Below, one piece after another: positions 8,228 through 13,881 of a stretch of 38,787 nucleotides of DNA (position 1 is its first letter; each line of letters begins with the position of its first letter). The DNA is from JBFLYZ01 sp040756415. GTDB lineage: Bacteria; Bacteroidota; Bacteroidia; JADZBD01. The notes below the pieces were generated by a model. It had not been told where the DNA came from. It did no database searches and worked only from the letters and a program-made list of their open reading frames with translations. Location: assembly GCA_040756415.1 (NCBI GenBank), contig JBFLYZ010000034.1, forward strand, positions 1-38,787. Reading direction: 5' to 3'. The translations under genes and the position numbers were made by a program.

Positions 8228-9001
8228 TCAGTTGAACAGGTATTTCCAATCCTCCAGCGCGACCGGGAAATCCCGGTGCTGGCGCACCACATCGCCTATG
8301 ATGATCACCGCGGGCGACTGTATGCGCTCCTCCCTTACCACATCAGCTATGGTGTCAACGGTTCCCAGCGCGATGTTCTCCGTAGGCAACGAACCGTCCT
8401 GGATCACAGCCACGGCCGTTCCGGCCTTGCCGTTCTCGCTGAAAATACGGGCGATCTCTTCGATCTTGCTCAGGCCCATCAGGATGACCACGGTTGCCTT
8501 TGACTGCGCTGCCAGGCGTATATCGTTCGACAATTGCCCGGAGGAGGTGGTGCCTGTGATCACCCAGAAGCTCTCGCTGGTGCCGCGGTGCGTAACGGGT
8601 ATACCCTGCAGCCCGGCCACGCCAATGGAGCTGGATATGCCCGGTATATACTCTGTTTCAATATTGAAGTTCCCGGCATAGCGTATCTCTTCCTGCCCCC
8701 TGCCGAAAACGAAGGGGTCTCCCCCCTTCAGCCGCACCACGTGGCCGTGTGTGAAGGCGAGGTCAACGATCAGCGAATTGATCTGGTCCTGGGTATAGGT
8801 ATGCTTATGATTCCTTTTGCCCACATAGATCTTTTTTGCAGACGAGGGGGCGAATTTTAACAGCTCTGTATTGACAAGGGCATCGTACAAAACAACATCG
8901 GCCGAGCTGATGGCCGAAACGCCTTTTACCGTGATGAGGTCCGCATCACCGGGACCGGCTCCTACCAGTGTCAGTTTGGGTATAGTATGCAGTGTTTTCA
9001 T
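8228..9001 (-). CDS. cobA: Uroporphyrinogen-III C-methyltransferase
   Basis: 257 aa SAM-dependent enzyme that methylates uroporphyrinogen III twice to give precorrin-2, the first step towards siroheme. The N-terminal family signature (LVGAGPGDADLITVKG, about residues 12-27) is present, as are VRLKGGDPFVFGRGQEE, the GISSSIGVAGLQGIPVTHRG active-site region and the later VILMGLSKIEE. Length is normal for a stand-alone SUMT, without the CysG fusion; the dehydrogenase/chelatase activity is in the next gene instead. It sits between the sulfite reductase and the siroheme/TauE fusion, so the operon supplies its own cofactor. It also consumes SAM, a methionine product. The 104-nt gap before it holds a doubtful small frame and a hairpin. 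Confidence 0.95.
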   Translation of the reverse strand: MKTLHTIPKLTLVGAGPGDADLITVKGVSAISSADVVLYDALVNTELLKFAPSSAKKIYVGKRNHKHTYTQDQINSLIVDLAFTHGHVVRLKGGDPFVFGRGQEEIRYAGNFNIETEYIPGISSSIGVAGLQGIPVTHRGTSESFWVITGTTSSGQLSNDIRLAAQSKATVVILMGLSKIEEIARIFSENGKAGTAVAVIQDGSLPTENIALGTVDTIADVVREERIQSPAVIIIGDVVRQHRDFPVALEDWKYLFN

Positions 9002-9031
9002 TTCTTTTCCTTTTTTGTCAGTTTACTTTTT

Positions 9032-9109
9032 TCAAATGATTTTTTGTCCGGATCGCGTACGGCTGCAACAGCGCTCGTACCGGATAATCTCTGCGAATAT
9101 TTTTTTCAT
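9032..9109 (-). CDS. Doubtful 25-codon frame coupled to the sulfite reductase stop
   Basis: An ATG overlaps the TGA of the sulfite reductase (ATGA) and opens a 25-codon frame that begins MKKIFAEIIRYERCC and ends 30 nt before cobA. It spans an imperfect inverted repeat in which GTACG (about 9078-9082) pairs with CGTAC (about 9056-9060) and a GCTG/CAGC pair lies inside. There is no homology support, and a short frame like this can arise by chance. If translated, it could couple ribosome traffic from the reductase to cobA. Confidence 0.15.
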   Translation of the reverse strand: MKKIFAEIIRYERCCSRTRSGQKII

Positions 9110-11205
9110 ACGATCGCCTCCTCCTTTTTTGCAGATCTCAGCGACCTGGCCAGCGCGGCAAAGTCACTGGCTTCGCGCACATACGCGAGGGCAAAATCCT
9201 TTGTCGGCTCATGCTTGTTGATGCGCAATACCCGCTCGCTGAGGTTACCCGCTGCCGCACCGGTAAAATGGCGGTCGAACTCGCCCAGGATGGCGATCTG
9301 CGAGCCGGCATGCACCTGCCTGCCCGCAAGCAGGGCCTTTGCCGAATGGATAAAAGCGGAATAAGCATGGTAAACGGCATCGGCATACAGGCCCGCCTCC
9401 AGGGCCTCACCGGCCCAAAGCAGTTTCTCGTCCGCTTCAAAAAACAGGGTGGCCACCAGGTCGATCTGGACACCGGCACATTCCCCTACCCCTATCGCGG
9501 TTCTGAACTTTTCCTCCTGCCCCCAGTCGATCAGCTCATCGTCTGTAATGGTCAGCTCGTTGGCATGTATCTTCAGCAGGTTGTAGAAATAATGGTTGCC
9601 CCTGCGATCATAGTAGTCGTTGAACGACTCCTGTTCCTGCCCGTTTTGACCGAAGTCGTCAAGCAATGTACGCAGCACGGCCGGCCCCCTCTTGCTGGGA
9701 ACCTTGATCACCTTTTCGGCTATCCGTCCGCTGCCCTTGCCCAGCACGCCTCCGCCCAGCAGCACCTGCAGGGCCGGAACAACATGCTCTCCTTTTTTCA
9801 GGGAACTGCCATGGAACCCGATCTGGGCTATGGAGTGCTGTCCGCATGAGTTCATGCATCCGCTTATCTTGATCCGCACATTCTTCTCATAAATCAGCTC
9901 AGGGTATTCGTCCCGTATCACGCGCTCGAGCTCTTTTGCTATGCCGGTAGAGCTGGATATTCCCAGGTTGCAGGTATCTGTTCCGGGGCAGGCGGTGATA
10001 TCGGCCAGGCTGCCATAGCCTGTTTCCGCCAGGCCAATGGCGCTCAGTTCGCGGAACAGTGCGGGAAGGGCCTCCGCGGGCACGAAGCGGAGAAGGAAGT
10101 TCTGGGTAATGGTAACGCGGATATCGTCTGCCGCATATTTTTCAGCGATACGCGCAAGCTGCCGCGCCCTGGCGGATGAAATGTTCCCGAGCAGCACCTT
10201 GACATAAACCCCGAAAAAGCCCTGCTGGCGCTGCTCAAACGTGTTTGTCCTTATCCATTCGCGGTATTTCGGGTCATCGCTTACTTTAAAGGTGGTGAAG
10301 TTCCTTTCCTGTTCAGGCAGCGCCACTTTCACAGCCGTACGGTCTATGCTGTACGACCGGGTTTTAAGGGCAAGGCTTTCTTCGTCCACCAGCCGGAGGA
10401 ACTCGGCCAGGCCTATTTTCGCTAGCAGGTACTTGATGCGGGCCTTGTGCCGGTTAGCCCGTTCGCCATAGCGGTCAAATACCCTGATCACCGCTTCGGT
10501 GAACGGTATCACCTGGTCTTCGGGTAAAAATTCGCGCGCGGCCTGCGCCAGGAAAGGCTGCGCACCCAGCCCTCCGCCAATAAGCACCTTAAAGCCCCTG
10601 CTGATCGTACCGTCCTCTATTTTCACCCTTGGAATGAACCCTATATCATGGATGAAGGTGAATGCCGTATCCTCATCGCTCGAAGAGAACGCGATCTTGA
10701 TCTTGCGGGGCAGGTCCTGGTCGAACGGCTGGCGCAGGAAATACGAGGATAAGGCTTCCGCGTACGGGCTTACATCGAAAGGTTCCCTGGGATCTATGCC
10801 TGCCGTTTCGGATGCGGTTACGTTACGCACCGTATTTCCGCAGGCCTCGCGAAGCGTGACATCGTCCTTGGCCAGCTTGGCCCAGAGCTCGGGGGTGCGC
10901 TCGAGGCTTACGAAATGCACCTGTACATCCTGCCGGGTGGTCAGGTGCAGGTTTCCGTTCGAATATTCATCGGCTATGTCCGCTATGCGGTCGAGCTGAC
11001 GGGCGGTCAGCCGGCCAAAAGGCAGCTTGATGCGAACCATCTGCACCCCTTTCTGCCGCTGACCGTAAACGCCACGAGCCAAGCGCAGGGAGCGGAATTT
11101 TTCCTCCGGAATCTTTCCGTTGCGGTATTCAAATATCTTTTTTTCGAGGTCGAGTATTTCTTTTTCGACCACCGGGTTCTCGAGTTCGGTCCTGAAACTT
11201 TGCAT
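9106..11205 (-). CDS. Siroheme [4Fe-4S] sulfite/nitrite reductase with C-terminal HEPN-like domain
   Basis: 699 aa, first enzyme gene of the operon. It carries out the six-electron reduction of sulfite to sulfide (or nitrite to ammonia). The two ferredoxin-like halves and siroheme domains occupy about residues 1-550, including GRLTARQLDRIADIADEYSNG and LHLTTRQDVQVHFV. The cluster/siroheme cysteines are in ACPGTDTCNLG (about 404-414) and SGCMNSCGQH (about 446-455). The operon context (cysH, siroheme genes, hom) favours sulfite. An extra helical domain at about 585-690 (AGEALEAGLYADAVYHAYSA, then AKALLAGRQVHAG) resembles HEPN domains and is absent from classical NirA/CysI. I chose ATG 11205 because the 15-codon extension upstream has no ATG and runs into the terminator region. 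Expression is probably governed by the tandem attenuator just upstream. Confidence 0.93.
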   Translation of the reverse strand: MQSFRTELENPVVEKEILDLEKKIFEYRNGKIPEEKFRSLRLARGVYGQRQKGVQMVRIKLPFGRLTARQLDRIADIADEYSNGNLHLTTRQDVQVHFVSLERTPELWAKLAKDDVTLREACGNTVRNVTASETAGIDPREPFDVSPYAEALSSYFLRQPFDQDLPRKIKIAFSSSDEDTAFTFIHDIGFIPRVKIEDGTISRGFKVLIGGGLGAQPFLAQAAREFLPEDQVIPFTEAVIRVFDRYGERANRHKARIKYLLAKIGLAEFLRLVDEESLALKTRSYSIDRTAVKVALPEQERNFTTFKVSDDPKYREWIRTNTFEQRQQGFFGVYVKVLLGNISSARARQLARIAEKYAADDIRVTITQNFLLRFVPAEALPALFRELSAIGLAETGYGSLADITACPGTDTCNLGISSSTGIAKELERVIRDEYPELIYEKNVRIKISGCMNSCGQHSIAQIGFHGSSLKKGEHVVPALQVLLGGGVLGKGSGRIAEKVIKVPSKRGPAVLRTLLDDFGQNGQEQESFNDYYDRRGNHYFYNLLKIHANELTITDDELIDWGQEEKFRTAIGVGECAGVQIDLVATLFFEADEKLLWAGEALEAGLYADAVYHAYSAFIHSAKALLAGRQVHAGSQIAILGEFDRHFTGAAAGNLSERVLRINKHEPTKDFALAYVREASDFAALARSLRSAKKEEAIV

Positions 11206-11244
11206 AGGTGATTTTTTTAAATTCTTTTTATTACTGATCGTTTC

Positions 11245-11284
11245 AAACAAAAAGGCCCTTCCGGGTTTACAGGAAGGGCCTTTT
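11245..11284 (-). terminator. Attenuator terminator 2 (39 nt before sulfite reductase)
   Basis: On the minus strand AAAAGGCCCTTCC (11284-11272) pairs perfectly with GGAAGGGCCTTTT (11262-11250), a 13-bp stem with a 9-nt loop, followed by T, G, TTT. It lies between leader peptide 2 and the reductase start, so it would stop transcription before the operon unless an antiterminator forms. The alternative partner for its left arm lies inside leader peptide 2 (11327-11321). Confidence 0.85.
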
Positions 11285-11358
11285 GCAGGTGATGATGCGC
11301 TCTGCTCAGGTCAAAAACCTCCCTTCCGGACGGTACATCCAGCAGCAGCACATCATCA
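11250..11358 (-). promoter_or_regulatory. Ribosome-mediated transcription attenuator 2: competing RNA pairings
   Basis: Three pairings can be read directly. (a) Codon run: TGATGATGTGC plus TGC (11358-11345, within the Met/Cys codons) pairs with GCA, a GA bulge, and GCGCATCATCA (11305-11290), giving 11 contiguous bp plus 3. (b) Antiterminator: GGAAGGG (11327-11321, Pro-Glu-Gly codons after the Met/Cys run) pairs with CCCTTCC (11278-11272). (c) Terminator: CCCTTCC pairs with the second GGAAGGG (11262-11256). Pairings b and c exclude each other, and a hinders b by enclosing its left arm. A ribosome stalled on the Met/Cys codons would break a and let b form, giving readthrough. With ample charged tRNA the ribosome reaches the stop, and c forms. 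Confidence 0.75.
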
Positions 11359-11377
11359 TATGGTTTATCGTTATCAT
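11306..11377 (-). CDS. Leader peptide 2, Met/Cys-rich (23 aa)
   Basis: A 23-codon frame from ATG 11377 to TGA 11306 with the core MMMCCCWM: three Met codons then three Cys codons in a row, then Trp (the rarest residue) and Met. It contains 5 Met and 3 Cys in 23 residues. The run is followed by Tyr-Arg-Pro-Glu-Gly codons that double as the left arm of an antiterminator, and a 13-bp terminator begins 21 nt after the stop. It sits between terminator 1 and terminator 2, upstream of the sulfur operon. Leader peptides of this kind (trp, his, leu) sense aminoacyl-tRNA supply by ribosome stalling. Here the sensed amino acids would be methionine and cysteine, the end products of the operon. No clear Shine-Dalgarno site is seen, as is usual in Bacteroidota. 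No database match is claimed. Confidence 0.75.
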   Translation of the reverse strand: MITINHMMMCCCWMYRPEGRFLT

Positions 11378-11389
11378 TTGCTTTACATT

Positions 11390-11427
11390 AAAAAAAACAG
11401 GGCTTCCCGGTTTTTCGGAAAGCCCTG
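11390..11427 (-). terminator. Attenuator terminator 1
   Basis: On the minus strand CAGGGCTTTCC (11427-11417) pairs with GGGAAGCCCTG (11408-11398): 11 bp with one G-U, 8-nt loop, then eight consecutive T (11397-11390). It is a textbook intrinsic terminator 37 nt after the stop of leader peptide 1 and 12 nt before the start of leader peptide 2. An A-tract (11439-11432) lies just upstream and could extend the stem by pairing with the T-tract. Confidence 0.88.
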
Positions 11428-11464
11428 CAAATTTTTTTTACGCTATGCGCGAGCCCTCCGACAA

Positions 11465-11527
11465 TTAAATACACATCATGCAGCACATGCCGCAGATGGT
11501 CTTCATTGTATAGGTGGCTTTTTTCAT
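11465..11527 (-). CDS. Leader peptide 1, Cys/Met-rich (20 aa)
   Basis: ATG 11527 to TAA 11465 encodes MKKATYTMKTICGMCCMMCI: 4 Cys and 5 Met in 20 residues, concentrated in the last nine (CGMCCMMCI). The start codon lies only 8 nt after the -7 promoter motif, so the transcript is expected to have almost no 5' UTR and the peptide to be translated from a (near-)leaderless mRNA. Terminator 1 follows its stop. The position (first gene of the sulfur-operon transcript), composition and following terminator together mark it as an attenuation leader sensing Cys/Met-tRNA. The codon region 11490-11483 can pair with GCGCATAGC at 11450-11442 (8 bp with one bulge), but I could not find a convincing antiterminator as I could for leader 2. 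Confidence 0.72.
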   Translation of the reverse strand: MKKATYTMKTICGMCCMMCI

Positions 11528-11535
11528 AGCTGCTG

Positions 11536-11568
11536 CAAATGTATGGAAGAATTTCCGAATCCCGCAAA
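11536..11568 (-). promoter_or_regulatory. Bacteroidota-type promoter of the sulfur operon
   Basis: Minus strand: TTTG (11568-11565, -33 element), 21-nt spacer, TACATTTG (11543-11536), a full match to the -7 consensus TAnnTTTG. Transcription should begin about 11531-11528, immediately before leader peptide 1. It is the only promoter I see for the operon. Confidence 0.75.
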
Positions 11569-11617
11569 TTTCTGTTAAGTTTTTTTTAATGGCCCTGTTT
11601 AGCCAAGGTATTTGCAG

Positions 11618-11625
11618 TAGCTTTG
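11618..11625 (+). promoter_or_regulatory. -7 promoter element for terC
   Basis: TAGCTTTG matches TAnnTTTG and lies 9 nt before the terC ATG, implying a very short or absent 5' UTR. A good -33 TTTG is not evident. The octamer TTTGCAGT occurs twice here (11611-11618 and 11622-11629), 11 bp apart, about one helical turn. Confidence 0.5.
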
Positions 11626-11634
11626 CAGTGGCTT

Positions 11635-12414
11635 ATGGAATCTGTTATCGAGTTTCTGCAACAGTACCTGGGTGAGGACCTGAAGGCCTCGGGCCTGGTC
11701 ATCATCAACCTGATCATTATCGAAAGCCTGCTTTCGGTCGACAATGCGGCCGTGCTGGCCACCATGGTGATGGACCTGCCCAAAGAGCAGCGCAAGAGGG
11801 CGCTGAAATACGGTATAATAGGCGCCTACGTTTTCCGCGGGATCTGCCTGATATTTGCGGCCTATATCATTGAGATGGCCTGGCTCAAGTTCCTGGGCGG
11901 CCTGTACCTGTTCTGGCTGGCCTTCAATTATTTCAGGACCAAGTCGACCCCCACCGTTAAGGACGATACGCTCAATAAAAACGAGAAGGTTATCTACAAA
12001 AAATTTGTGGGTAAGATCGGGCCCTTCTGGTCGACAGTTATTCTGGTGGAAATAATGGACCTTGCTTTTTCTATTGATAACGTGTTTGCAGCCGTAGCCT
12101 ATACCGATAATATTTACCTGATCATTACCGGTGTGTTTATCGGCATACTGGCCATGCGTTTTGTCGCGCAGGGATTTGTAAAGGTGATGGAGCGGTTCCC
12201 CTTTCTCGAGGGAGCCGCCTTCACCGTTATTGCTATACTCGGATTAAAGCTGATGCTCTCGTTTGCCTGCGGAATGAGGTGGGGCGGTAACATGTGTCAT
12301 TATATAGAGGGCGAAGCGGCCGACCTGTACGTATCAATAGCCACGGTGGTGATTTTCTTCCTGCCGCTGGCCTCTTCCCTGCTCTTTAATTTGCCAAGGC
12401 GAAAAACGCCCTGA
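11635..12414 (+). CDS. TerC family integral membrane protein
   Basis: 259 aa inner-membrane protein with about seven hydrophobic segments. The two family signatures carrying membrane-embedded acidic residues are present: IIESLLSVDNAAVLA (about residues 25-39) and EIMDLAFSIDNVFAAVA (about 141-157). TerC relatives (Alx, YkoY, YceF) are linked to manganese export and to metallation of secreted enzymes; older annotation as tellurite resistance is based on a plasmid locus. The substrate here is not determinable. I chose ATG 11635, 9 nt after a TAnnTTTG motif; a TTG four codons upstream lies inside that promoter motif. The gene is divergent from the sulfur operon, with 75 bp between the two promoter motifs, and its 3' end overlaps the convergent metX by 29 bp. 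Confidence 0.9.
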   Translation: MESVIEFLQQYLGEDLKASGLVIINLIIIESLLSVDNAAVLATMVMDLPKEQRKRALKYGIIGAYVFRGICLIFAAYIIEMAWLKFLGGLYLFWLAFNYFRTKSTPTVKDDTLNKNEKVIYKKFVGKIGPFWSTVILVEIMDLAFSIDNVFAAVAYTDNIYLIITGVFIGILAMRFVAQGFVKVMERFPFLEGAAFTVIAILGLKLMLSFACGMRWGGNMCHYIEGEAADLYVSIATVVIFFLPLASSLLFNLPRRKTP

Positions 12415-13408
12415 TCAGGGCGGATAGCTTATCCGATTCGACCAGGAAACCATCGTGCCCGAAGGGGGAGGTGATTTCGCGGAACTCCGCATCGGGGATA
12501 TGGCGGGCCAGATACTGCTGCTCGGCTACCGGGCATAGAAAATCGCTGGAAATGCCTACTACCAGGGTACGGGCCTTTATCCTCTTCAGCGCATCCCCGG
12601 CTGTTCCACGGCCCCTGCCTACGTTGTGGCTGTCCATGCTTTTGGTCAGCAGCCAGTACGAATACGCATGAAAGCGGTTCACCAGCTTATCGCCCTGATG
12701 GTTTATATACGATGAGGCCCTGAAATTATCGAGCTTGTCCGTATCCTCATCGGTCTGCGTTTGACCAAAGGCCTCGTAATTCCTGTAGGTAAGCATGCCT
12801 ATGGCGCGCGCGGCCTTAAGGCCTTTGGCGCCTGCCTTATCCGCATGATCTCGCCAGCCGGGATCGGCCTCAATGGCCAGCCGCTGGGCCGTATGGATGG
12901 CAATGCCCCAGGCGCTTTCGCGGGCGCTGGTGGTGGTCAGCACCAGTTGCTCGAAGAGACGGTCTTCCATGATCGCCCATTCCAGCAACTGGTAGGCGCC
13001 CATGGACCCGCCTGCGCCCGCGTATATTCTTTCAATGCCCAGGTGCTTTCGCAGCAGTATGTGCGCGTTGACCATATCGCGTATGGTCACAAAGGGGAAA
13101 TCCGAGTAGTATTTTTTTCCCGTTGCCGGGTTAATGCTCAGCGGCCCCGAGCTGCCGTAGCAGGATGAAAGTATATTGGCGCATACAATAAAGTATTCTT
13201 CGGGGTCGAATACCTTGCCCGGTCCAACCAGCCCTCCCCACCAGTCAGCGCAATCGGAGTTGGCGGTAAGAGCATGGCAGATCCAAACCACTTTGCTGCG
13301 CCCGCTGTCGAATGTGCCGTAGGTATGGTAGGCGATCTCCACCGAGGGCAGTACGGCTCCCGATTCGAGCCTGAACGCGTTGTTGTATTTAAATACCTGT
13401 GCCGCCAT
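12386..13408 (-). CDS. metX: Homoserine O-acyltransferase (MetX-like)
   Basis: 340 aa alpha/beta-hydrolase-fold enzyme that acylates homoserine (normally with acetyl-CoA) as the first committed step of methionine synthesis. The nucleophile elbow reads AGGSMGAYQLLEWA, with Ser where MetX has GGSMGG. The oxyanion/substrate region is CHALTANSDCADWW. The catalytic Asp is expected in GISSDFLCPVAEQQ and the His in SPFGHDGFLVE near the C-terminus. Acetyl versus succinyl preference cannot be decided by family alone. I chose ATG 13408 (MAAQVFKYNN) because it lies 6 nt after a TAnnTTTG motif. The frame stays open for another 92 codons upstream, but those would be antisense to osmC. It is divergent from osmC-metZ, whose product uses the acyl-homoserine made here. 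Confidence 0.92.
   Translation of the reverse strand: MAAQVFKYNNAFRLESGAVLPSVEIAYHTYGTFDSGRSKVVWICHALTANSDCADWWGGLVGPGKVFDPEEYFIVCANILSSCYGSSGPLSINPATGKKYYSDFPFVTIRDMVNAHILLRKHLGIERIYAGAGGSMGAYQLLEWAIMEDRLFEQLVLTTTSARESAWGIAIHTAQRLAIEADPGWRDHADKAGAKGLKAARAIGMLTYRNYEAFGQTQTDEDTDKLDNFRASSYINHQGDKLVNRFHAYSYWLLTKSMDSHNVGRGRGTAGDALKRIKARTLVVGISSDFLCPVAEQQYLARHIPDAEFREITSPFGHDGFLVESDKLSALIRAFFALAN
12402..12422 (-). terminator. Palindrome with T-tract in the terC/metX overlap
   Basis: CGCCCTGATCAGGGCG (12407-12422) is a perfect 16-bp palindrome, and on the minus strand it is followed by five T (12406-12402). It looks like an intrinsic terminator but lies inside the last codons of metX, at the terC stop. 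It could limit read-through of both convergent genes. The stem of only 5-6 bp makes this uncertain. Confidence 0.35.
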
Positions 13409-13414
13409 CGCGGG

Positions 13415-13422
13415 CAAAACTA
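13415..13422 (-). promoter_or_regulatory. -7 promoter element for metX
   Basis: Minus strand TAGTTTTG (13422-13415) matches TAnnTTTG and ends 6 nt before the metX ATG, implying a leaderless or nearly leaderless mRNA. There is no space for a SAM riboswitch between promoter and start. Confidence 0.5.
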
Positions 13423-13431
13423 CAAAATCTC

Positions 13432-13439
13432 TATCTTTG
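13432..13439 (+). promoter_or_regulatory. -7 promoter element for osmC-metZ
   Basis: TATCTTTG matches TAnnTTTG and lies 21 nt before the osmC ATG. It is back to back with the metX motif (13415-13422), so the two promoters overlap and could share an operator. No -33 TTTG is seen. Confidence 0.5.
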
Positions 13440-13460
13440 GTTTCCCTAATAAAAACGGTT

Positions 13461-13880
13461 ATGCGTGTAGAGCTGAAACGGCTGGACAAGGATTTTCTTT
13501 TTGAAGCCACCAATGCTGAAGGTGTGTCCATGCGTTTTGACGCTTCGCCCGATATTGGCGGGCACAACCAGGGCGTGCGCCCCATGCAAACGCTCATCAT
13601 GGCCATTGGCGGCTGCAGCGCCATAGATATTATACTCATCCTCAGGAAGCAGAAACAGGAGATAGATGATTTCCGGATCAGCATCGATGCCGAGCGCGAA
13701 CAGGGAAAAGAGCCGGCTTTGTGGCAGAAGGCTCACGTTGTTTTTTGGCTGAAGGGTAGGATAGACCGGGATAAGGCGCAGCGGGCCGCGGAACTCTCTA
13801 TGAAAAAATACTGCTCCGTATCCGCCACGCTCGAGAAAGCAGGAGCCGCCATCACTTACGAAGTACACGTGAACGAATAA
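13461..13880 (+). CDS. OsmC/Ohr family protein
   Basis: 139 aa. The order of motifs fits the OsmC fold: an N-terminal beta region (FEATNAEGVSMRFDASPDIGG), RPMQTLIMAIGGCSAIDIILILRKQKQEI with the first conserved Cys in GGCSAID, and a second Cys in SMKKYCSVSATLEKA. In Ohr/OsmC these two cysteines reduce organic hydroperoxides using dihydrolipoyl partners. YhfA-like members often sit beside other pathways and have unknown substrates. I chose ATG 13461 because the 27 codons upstream are antisense to the metX start and read through the promoter. It is 1 nt before metZ in a two-gene translational unit, so a role in sulfur or thiol chemistry (persulfide or peroxide handling) is possible but inferred. 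Confidence 0.85.
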   Translation: MRVELKRLDKDFLFEATNAEGVSMRFDASPDIGGHNQGVRPMQTLIMAIGGCSAIDIILILRKQKQEIDDFRISIDAEREQGKEPALWQKAHVVFWLKGRIDRDKAQRAAELSMKKYCSVSATLEKAGAAITYEVHVNE

Positions 13881-13881
13881 G

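Noticed and set aside
13409..13460. SAM riboswitch ahead of metX or osmC-metZ
   Set aside because: Only 52 bp separate the starts and both promoter motifs occupy it; there is no room for a SAM aptamer.
13409..13684. 92-codon N-terminal extension of metX
   Set aside because: It is antisense to osmC, reads through the metX promoter motif and has no MetX-like content; family proteins start near MAAQVF.
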